Source of the DNA: Saccharibacter sp. 17.LH.SD | GTDB lineage: Bacteria; Pseudomonadota; Alphaproteobacteria; Acetobacterales; Acetobacteraceae | DNA: 64,000 nt | Reading direction: 5' to 3' | Assembly: GCF_009834805.1 (NCBI RefSeq) | Contig: NZ_WVHO01000010.1 | Location: forward strand, 124,001-188,000 | In this document: positions 58,957-64,000 of the stretch, piece after piece | How positions within the stretch are numbered: the first letter of the stretch is position 1 | Layout of the letters: every line of letters starts with the position of its first letter | Notes under the pieces: generated by a model | The model's database searches: none | Seen by the model: the letters and a program-made list of their open reading frames with translations, nothing else | What the model was told of the DNA's origin: nothing | Made by a program: the position numbers and the translations under genes

Positions 58957-59832
58957 GTGATCGTCAAACGGCACTACGGCTTAATAACGCTTATTAGGGA
59001 AACACTCCCGCCATTAACGATTCTTGCTTTGTGGGATCTCGTTGTGGTGGTTCTGTTCCAAGTCTTCCATCAAGAATGGATGGAACAGCCAGCGCTTCCC
59101 ATCTCTCTCATGGGGTCAGCACTGGCCATTTTCCAAGGAATTCGCAACAACGCAGCCTATGCACGTTGGTGGGAAGGACGTACCCTTTGGGGAGCTATCA
59201 CCAATAATTGCCGCTCCTTTGGGCGACAAGCCGCTTCCCTGCTCAATCAACGCCCTGAGCTTGCGCGTGCTATGGCCGCCTATCCCTATTTCTTGCGGGC
59301 ATCACTCAGTAATACGCCACCAGATCCAGGTGTAAAAAATCTCCTGAGCGAAGACATCTATCAACGTGTCACGCAATGCACAAATATGCCGAATGCCCTT
59401 CTTTACGAGATTGGCCTTAGCGTAAAGAACAGCGTTCAAGCGGACCATATTGATGGTGCTGTTCACGGCACTATTGACCGAATCTTATCTGACCTTGCCA
59501 ACGCGCAAGGGGGGTTAGAGCGCATCAAAAATACGCCGCTTCCCATTCAATATTCTATTCTCCCCAATATTGTGACGCATCTTTTCTGTATTGTCCTGCC
59601 TCTTTCTGCTGTTCAAACACTTGGATGGATCACACCCTTAGGTTCCAGCATTATCGGGCTTCTCTTCCAAATGCTTGACCGCAGTGGCCGTGACTTGCAG
59701 GAACCTTTTTCCAACACAGCGCACGCCCTCCCCATGCTCACCATGGCGCGCACGATTGAAAGAGACCTGCTTCAACCACTTGGAATGCCCTTCCAGCCAC
59801 TCCCGACCCCAGAGAGAGGGCGTCTGCCTTGA
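58957..59832 (+). CDS. Bestrophin-family anion channel (UPF0187/YneE-like)
   Basis: A 291-aa membrane protein starting at GTG 58957. Four hydrophobic helices and the conserved FQGIRNNAAYARWWEGRTLWGAITNNCRSFGRQ segment near 58-90 identify bacterial bestrophin homologues, which form pentameric ion channels. LPIQYSILPNIVTHLFCIVLPL near 195 and the C-terminal NTAHALPMLTMARTIERDL are also family-typical. The transported ion is not deducible. The gene is divergent from adhC, with a 104-nt gap. Confidence 0.87.
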   Translation: MIVKRHYGLITLIRETLPPLTILALWDLVVVVLFQVFHQEWMEQPALPISLMGSALAIFQGIRNNAAYARWWEGRTLWGAITNNCRSFGRQAASLLNQRPELARAMAAYPYFLRASLSNTPPDPGVKNLLSEDIYQRVTQCTNMPNALLYEIGLSVKNSVQADHIDGAVHGTIDRILSDLANAQGGLERIKNTPLPIQYSILPNIVTHLFCIVLPLSAVQTLGWITPLGSSIIGLLFQMLDRSGRDLQEPFSNTAHALPMLTMARTIERDLLQPLGMPFQPLPTPERGRLP

Positions 59833-59876
59833 CAGCTTAACGAAATCTCAAGACAAACTGACAATTTTCTGATACT

Positions 59877-60476
59877 ATGCCCCTTATGAACAATAGCTTC
59901 AGAATGCCACACAAGGGCGGTGTAACGGACGAGATGGCCCGTGTCGCCGCTAAAAACACTGCTCGTCAGAAAGACCCTGAGCAAGAGAAAAATCCTTTCC
60001 GTGAAGGGGACGCGATCGTCTATGCGGCTCACGGCGTTGGACGCGTTGACCGTATTGGCGAAGAGGAAGTCGCGGATACCAAGATTGAGATGATCCAAAT
60101 CTCTTTCCCTGGGAATCAGATGACATTGCGTATCCCGATGGCAAAGGCACGCAAATCTGGCTTGCGTAAGATTGCTACACGCGAGATCGTGGATAAAGCC
60201 ATGGCTGTCATTAAAGGCAAACCTCATGTGAGCCGTGGCATGTGGGCCCGACGCGCTGTCGCCTATCAAGAGAAAATCAACTCTGGTGATCTTATCCAGA
60301 TCGCTGAAGTTTTGCGTGATCTACGCCGTAATGTTGATAGTTTGGACGGCAGTTTCTCTGAGCGTAAATTATTCGAAGCCGCTCAAGAACGTTTCGTTGC
60401 AGAGCTCGCTGTTCTTGAAAATAAAGACCCTGCGACCGTTCTCGAAAATCTGACAGAGACAATGAAGAACGCTTAA
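59877..60476 (+). CDS. carD: CarD-family transcriptional regulator
   Basis: A 199-aa RNA-polymerase-binding protein. The N-terminal RNAP-interacting Tudor-like domain begins NPFREGDAIVYAAHGVGRVDRI near 40 and continues ISFPGNQMTLRIPMAKARKSGLRKI near 80. The C-terminal helical DNA-binding part has WARRAVAYQEKINSGDLIQIAEVLRDL near 120, a CarD hallmark. It stabilises open promoter complexes, notably at rRNA promoters. The N-terminus has three candidate ATGs within 10 codons. It is followed by a terminator. Confidence 0.94.
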   Translation: MPLMNNSFRMPHKGGVTDEMARVAAKNTARQKDPEQEKNPFREGDAIVYAAHGVGRVDRIGEEEVADTKIEMIQISFPGNQMTLRIPMAKARKSGLRKIATREIVDKAMAVIKGKPHVSRGMWARRAVAYQEKINSGDLIQIAEVLRDLRRNVDSLDGSFSERKLFEAAQERFVAELAVLENKDPATVLENLTETMKNA

Positions 60477-60514
60477 CCTGCCCTTCTTTTGCCTTTATCG
60501 TCTGCACAATCGTA

Positions 60515-60565
60515 GCCCTCTCTCTCCTCTGCATCGCACTTCACAGGGAGAGGGCCGATTTTATT
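60515..60565 (+). terminator. Terminator-like hairpin after carD
   Basis: GCCCTCTC at 60515-60522 pairs with GAGAGGGC at 60548-60555 over a 25-nt loop; CGATTTTATTT follows. The long loop makes it weaker than a canonical terminator. Confidence 0.55.
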
Positions 60566-60596
60566 TCTCTTCCTTTTCCTTTACGCAACAGGAATA

Positions 60597-61403
60597 ATGA
60601 CGATGACGGCACCCTCACGATCCCGTTTTAAAGGGCAAAAGGTTCTCATTACTGGTGCATCACAAGGTATTGGTGAAGCAACAGCTCTCTATTTCGCTCA
60701 AGAAGGCGCACGCGTTGCCCTTAATGGCCGTAAAGAAGACAAACTCATTGCGGTAAGGGATAAACTTCCCAAAGTTCCTGAAGGTGAACACGTTATCGCA
60801 ACTGGCGATATTTCCAAAGAAAGTGATATTGAAGCCCTTTTTGCAAAAGCCATTGGTGAATTGGGTGGCCTAGATGTACTTGTGTGCAATGCAGGTTATC
60901 AGATCCCTTCTCCTTCTGAAGATATCAAACTCGCTGACTTTGAGGGCGTTCTGGCCGTTAATGTTAACGGTGTTATGCTTTCATGCCGTGCCGCCTTGCG
61001 CCATTGGCTGAAGGACAATCACCATGGCCGCATCGTGGTCAACTCATCCGTCCATCAGCTTATCCCCAAGCCCAGCTATCTTGGCTATTCAGCGTCTAAG
61101 GGCGCAGTGGGCAATATCGTCCGGACATTGGCTCTCGAATATGCAAGCCGTGGTATTCGTGTTAATGCCGTTGCACCAGGTGCAATCGTAACGCCTATTA
61201 ATGATTCCTGGGTGAAAGACCCTGAACAATATAAAGCTGTCGCCAGCCATATTCCCATGAAGCGCCCTGGCAATAGTGAAGAAATTGCCGCCAGCATTGC
61301 CTTCCTTGCTGCGGATGAAAGCAATTATATCACGGGGCAGACACTTTATGTTGATGGTGGGCTCACCCTTTATGGTGATTTTGAGAAAAATTGGTCATCA
61401 TAA
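60597..61403 (+). CDS. SDR family oxidoreductase (glucose 1-dehydrogenase-like)
   Basis: A 268-aa classical short-chain dehydrogenase. The cofactor loop is TGASQGIGEATA near 20-31, CNAGYQIP near 98, the catalytic Ser is in VVNSSVHQ near 147, and YSASKGAVG (Tyr/Lys) lies near 162-170; NAVAPGAIVTPIN and DESNYITGQTLYVDGG follow. The closest subfamily by overall pattern is glucose 1-dehydrogenase, common in sugar-oxidising acetic acid bacteria, but SDR substrates cannot be read from sequence. ATGs at 60597 and 60603 are both possible, with AGGAAT upstream. Confidence 0.82.
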   Translation: MTMTAPSRSRFKGQKVLITGASQGIGEATALYFAQEGARVALNGRKEDKLIAVRDKLPKVPEGEHVIATGDISKESDIEALFAKAIGELGGLDVLVCNAGYQIPSPSEDIKLADFEGVLAVNVNGVMLSCRAALRHWLKDNHHGRIVVNSSVHQLIPKPSYLGYSASKGAVGNIVRTLALEYASRGIRVNAVAPGAIVTPINDSWVKDPEQYKAVASHIPMKRPGNSEEIAASIAFLAADESNYITGQTLYVDGGLTLYGDFEKNWSS

Positions 61404-61466
61404 CAACCAGCATCACGCCATCCCTAATACCTTAGGGTAAAGCAGAAAGGACCTTAAAAGGTCGGT

Positions 61467-63056
61467 ATGATAACGCCATTTATCTCTGGACAAAATGAAC
61501 AAGAAAATCTTGTTCTGCATTATCTAAGACAGCGTTCTCCTACCGAGGCCCAGCTCCTTGTAGAGCGTCTTCCACAAGGCACGGGCCGCGCCTTTCTAGA
61601 AGGATGGCTCCTTTTCTTGAAAGGAGAAAGCTGGCGAGCTGCTGACTTCCTCATGCCTCTCGCTTCCCTTTCTCCTATTCACCCATTCTCTCTTCTGCAA
61701 AAAGAATTAGAAGATGATGAGGATGAACATCGTTTTCTCTCCCTTGTGCAGGCCGGTGAAGCCTATACACCCAATTCACCTTACCTCGCTGAATTAAGCG
61801 CCTCATCTCACCTCCAATTAGGTCAGCTTACGAAGGCCGAACGCGCCGTGCGTGATTCCCTCCGTTATCACCCACATCATCATGGTTTAGAAAACACGCT
61901 TGCCACTATTTTCTACCATTATGGTGCTTTTGGAGAGTGCCTCACCCTCCTTCGGAAGCTTTGTGATGCCAATCCAGGACGCTGGGAACCAATCAGTAAT
62001 CTCGCCTGTGTGCTCAACCATCTCGGCGCCATGGAAGAGGCGATTGACCTCTACCGCCGTGGCATTGCAAAAGCCCCTAACGCTGCGCAAATGCGCCTTA
62101 ATCATTCGATTGCTCTTTTAAAGGCTGGACGTTTTGCTCAAGGATGGAACGAGCATGAATGGCGCCTCAAACTTCCTGGGCACACCTCCCTTCCGCAAGA
62201 AAGGATCTTACCGAGTTTAACGCCAACCACTCGCCTTCAAGGGCTACGCATTCTTGTAACCCAAGAAGAAGGGCTTGGTGATACGCTGATGTATCTGCGC
62301 TATGTGCCTTGGTTGGCCCGATATGGTGCCCATGTCCATGTATGGGGGACGCGGGCACTCGCAAATTTAACGCAAAATGTTGAAGGTGTCCGTGTTGTGC
62401 AAGTCGGCGGCGCACGGCCTGACTATGACTATCACTGCCCCTTTATCAGCCTACCGCGCGTTTTTAATGGCCTTGCAGAATCGTTTATGGGGGTCCCTAC
62501 CCCTTATCTCCGTGTTTCTCCAGAAAAAACAGCGTATTGGAAAGAACGCCTCAACACATCTGGCTCACAACGTCTTCGCGTTGGTGTGGCATGGGCCGGA
62601 GGCCGCCATCGGAATGATCGCCTTTCCCGTTTGGTCGATAGGCAGCGTTCTATGGCCCTCACGGCATTAAAACCGTTACGTGATCTCACACAAGTTGATT
62701 TTTATAATCTCCAAAAAGGAGAAGCTGCTGCACAGCTGGCACACTCCCCGTTCCCCATGATTGACCTCATGCCGGAATGTCAGGACATGGAGGACACAGC
62801 AGCCCTCATACAATCATTAGACCTTGTCATTTCAGTTGATACATCCATTGTCCACCTTTCAGGCGGCCTCGGAAAAGACACCATTCTGATGGATCGTTTC
62901 TGCAATTGCTGGCGCTGGGGGTACAACACAAACTCAAGCCCTTGGTACCCCTCCTTACAGATTATCCGCCAAGAGCAATTTAACGATTGGACCACCGTCA
63001 CACGACAAGTTCGCAATGAAATTGAAAAACGCTCCCTCATTAAAACTCAAAATTAA
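61467..63056 (+). CDS. TPR-repeat protein with C-terminal GT9-like glycosyltransferase domain
   Basis: A 529-aa protein. Residues about 1-235 are tetratricopeptide-type helical repeats (YLAELSASSHLQLGQLTKAERAV, ANPGRWEPISNLACVLNHLGAMEEAIDLYRRGIAKAP, LNHSIALLKAGRFAQGWNEHEWRLKL). Residues about 255-529 resemble a GT-B fold of the heptosyltransferase/GT9 type: LVTQEEGLGDTLMYLRYVPWLARYG, VGVAWAGGRHRNDR and LDLVISVDTSIVHLSGGLGK. This arrangement is common in acetic acid bacteria and is usually tied to polysaccharide or glycoprotein synthesis; the acceptor is unknown. It has no signal peptide. Confidence 0.82.
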   Translation: MITPFISGQNEQENLVLHYLRQRSPTEAQLLVERLPQGTGRAFLEGWLLFLKGESWRAADFLMPLASLSPIHPFSLLQKELEDDEDEHRFLSLVQAGEAYTPNSPYLAELSASSHLQLGQLTKAERAVRDSLRYHPHHHGLENTLATIFYHYGAFGECLTLLRKLCDANPGRWEPISNLACVLNHLGAMEEAIDLYRRGIAKAPNAAQMRLNHSIALLKAGRFAQGWNEHEWRLKLPGHTSLPQERILPSLTPTTRLQGLRILVTQEEGLGDTLMYLRYVPWLARYGAHVHVWGTRALANLTQNVEGVRVVQVGGARPDYDYHCPFISLPRVFNGLAESFMGVPTPYLRVSPEKTAYWKERLNTSGSQRLRVGVAWAGGRHRNDRLSRLVDRQRSMALTALKPLRDLTQVDFYNLQKGEAAAQLAHSPFPMIDLMPECQDMEDTAALIQSLDLVISVDTSIVHLSGGLGKDTILMDRFCNCWRWGYNTNSSPWYPSLQIIRQEQFNDWTTVTRQVRNEIEKRSLIKTQN

Positions 63057-63105
63057 CAGCGTTATTTTTGTAAAGAAATATGATTATATCAGATAAATAA
63101 TCACT

Positions 63106-63786
63106 CTATTGTGGATCGCGATACTTCCTATCATCCTCGAAATAATCAAGAGGTATCGACAGAATCATATGCTCTGAGTCGGCAGAATTTTTCTTACGTT
63201 CCTCATGACCGATCGCAAATGACACATAGAACAAAGCCGATCGAACGATCTTCATTAATCGGATCGTCTTCGATTCTAGTTCATCACTTCCAATGTTCAT
63301 CCCAAAATACCTGCTGCTATCCGGTTCATCCATGAACGGTTTAGCCCAACCCTCATATACACGCAGATAAGTATGCTCCAGTGCGTTGCGAATTGCATGA
63401 AGTTCACGCGCATCAAAAGCGGTTGTCTGTTTAAGCTGATCGTCAAATAATTCCTTCGACAGCCAGTAAAGTCCCCGTAAAGGCCAATTATCTGATTCCT
63501 CGAATTGCGGAAGTAATCTCTGCTTCCTCTCAACCATCCAGACATTCTTAAAACTAATACGCTCAGGCACTTTTCCTAACTTCCAATAACGATCAATCAA
63601 AAAAGCGATCTTATCGAGCAAAGAATAAGCAATCCGAAAAGCTGTCCGCATTCTCTCACTCGCGAGTGAATAAAGTGGGTAATCGAGCGTATTTGTGAGC
63701 GTAACATCACGATCTGAAAAATGAACCTGAGTGCTGCTCATTCCTTCAAACAACATATACCGTGCAGAAACATATTCCTGCTTCAT
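63106..63786 (-). pseudogene. HEPN-domain protein (LA2681-like), apparently N-terminally truncated
   Basis: A 226-aa frame whose C-terminal half has a HEPN signature, R133-N-A-L-E-H138 (R-x4-H), preceded by RELHAI and followed by TYLRVYEG. HEPN domains are RNases or RNA-binding partners in toxin-antitoxin and defence systems. The overall pattern (QEYVSARYMLFEG, RTAFRIAYSLLDKIAFLID) recalls the LA2681-like HEPN family. The same frame continues upstream as GFFSQMKQEYVSARY to a stop at 63856-63858 with no start codon between, so the N-terminus seems to have been lost. ATG at 63786 has no ribosome-binding site. Composition is AT-richer than its neighbours. It may be a remnant, or a short expressed protein. 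Confidence 0.55.
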
Positions 63787-63843
63787 CTGGCTGAAAAAAC
63801 CTATAATCGAGGGCGGAGTAGAACCTCTCGATTGCTCGCCTAA

Positions 63844-63874
63844 ATGACCGCACCATCAATTGGTGAACGGTCAT
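63844..63874. repeat. Imperfect inverted repeat upstream of the HEPN remnant
   Basis: ATGACCGCACCA at 63844-63855 pairs with TGGTG(AA)CGGTCAT at 63861-63874 around a TCAAT loop, 12 pairs with a 2-nt bulge. The stop codon that ends the open frame upstream of the HEPN gene lies within it. It could be a transcription terminator, an operator, or the scar of a rearrangement. Confidence 0.55.
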
Positions 63875-63933
63875 CTCCCTGCTCTCAACATCCATGCATA
63901 TTCAATGTGAAGATAGCGCTCTCACTCTTTACG

Positions 63934-64000
63934 TTACTTTTCAAATGCACCAGCAATGCGAAGCTGCACCTCGTCTCCTATGTAAGGGACAAACATTTTT
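63934..64000 (-). CDS. C-terminal fragment of an unidentified gene, or a short ORF
   Basis: A minus-strand frame entering from beyond the right edge reads KMFVPYIGDEVQLRIAGAFEK then TAA at 63934-63936. It could be the end of a gene outside the window or a 20-codon ORF from the internal ATG. It is too short to identify. Confidence 0.25.
   Translation of the reverse strand, partial: KMFVPYIGDEVQLRIAGAFEK

Overview
The window looks like chromosomal DNA of an alphaproteobacterial acetic acid bacterium (family Acetobacteraceae). The evidence is the divergent ubiE / mutM-rpsT-dnaA-dnaN-recF-gyrB block, a CarD regulator, a YdiJ-type flavin/Fe-S dehydrogenase, a TPR-glycosyltransferase, and a ceramide (sphingolipid) locus of the kind known from Caulobacter and acetic acid bacteria. 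Base composition looks near 50% GC by eye, lower than many Acetobacter/Gluconobacter, so a Saccharibacter- or Swingsia-like relative is possible. I cannot fix the genus.

Layout. 0-8.9 kb: replication and repair core (ubiE end, mutM, rpsT, dnaA, dnaN, recF, gyrB, a DUF3108 envelope protein). 8.9-12.1 kb: UDP-GlcNAc supply (glmU-glmS). 12.1-19.2 kb: a large FAD/Fe-S D-2-hydroxyacid dehydrogenase, a Na+/H+ antiporter with a C-terminal cyclic-nucleotide-binding-like domain, and a POT-family transporter with an eroded proton-coupling motif. 19.4-25.75 kb: a complete minus-strand thiamin operon, thiC-O-S-G-E-F-D, mostly joined by 4-nt stop/start overlaps and headed by a TPP riboswitch. 25.8-26.9 kb: alanine racemase.

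27.2-38.4 kb is a sphingolipid island. It holds an acyl-AMP ligase, a dedicated acyl carrier protein, serine palmitoyltransferase, a Tam41-like lipid cytidylyltransferase, a GGDGT lipid kinase, a metallophosphoesterase, an LptF/LptG-like permease pair, a fatty-acid-hydroxylase-family enzyme, a GT-A nucleotidyltransferase and a homologue of the beta-propeller domain of plant GINT1 (glucosamine inositolphosphorylceramide transferase). Together these suggest a route from acyl-ACP and serine to a hydroxylated, phosphorylated, head-grouped ceramide and its export. The reductase and N-acyltransferase steps are not in the window.

38.5-49.9 kb: an IMPase-family phosphatase, a SYLF lipoprotein, mltG and the fabD-fabG-acpP-fabF fatty-acid block, then a solo cytoplasmic OpuAC-like protein, a Tat-exported M13 peptidase, a ferritin-like protein and bioB. 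49.9-55.5 kb is a tightly overlapped minus-strand MCE (Mla-like) lipid-transport operon. In it both nucleotide-using proteins look dead: the MlaF-like ATPase has lost Walker A, the Q-loop, signature, canonical Walker B and H-loop, and the membrane sensor heading the operon has a class III cyclase domain without its metal and adenine/transition-state residues. This operon and the sphingolipid island are the best candidates for undescribed biology. 55.6-63.1 kb: ygfZ-hisI, the glutathione formaldehyde pathway (adhC-fghA), a bestrophin, carD, an SDR and a TPR-GT protein. The last kilobase is AT-richer and holds a HEPN protein that appears to have lost its N-terminus, beside an inverted repeat. 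I saw no tRNA or rRNA genes, CRISPR arrays, insertion sequences or prophage.
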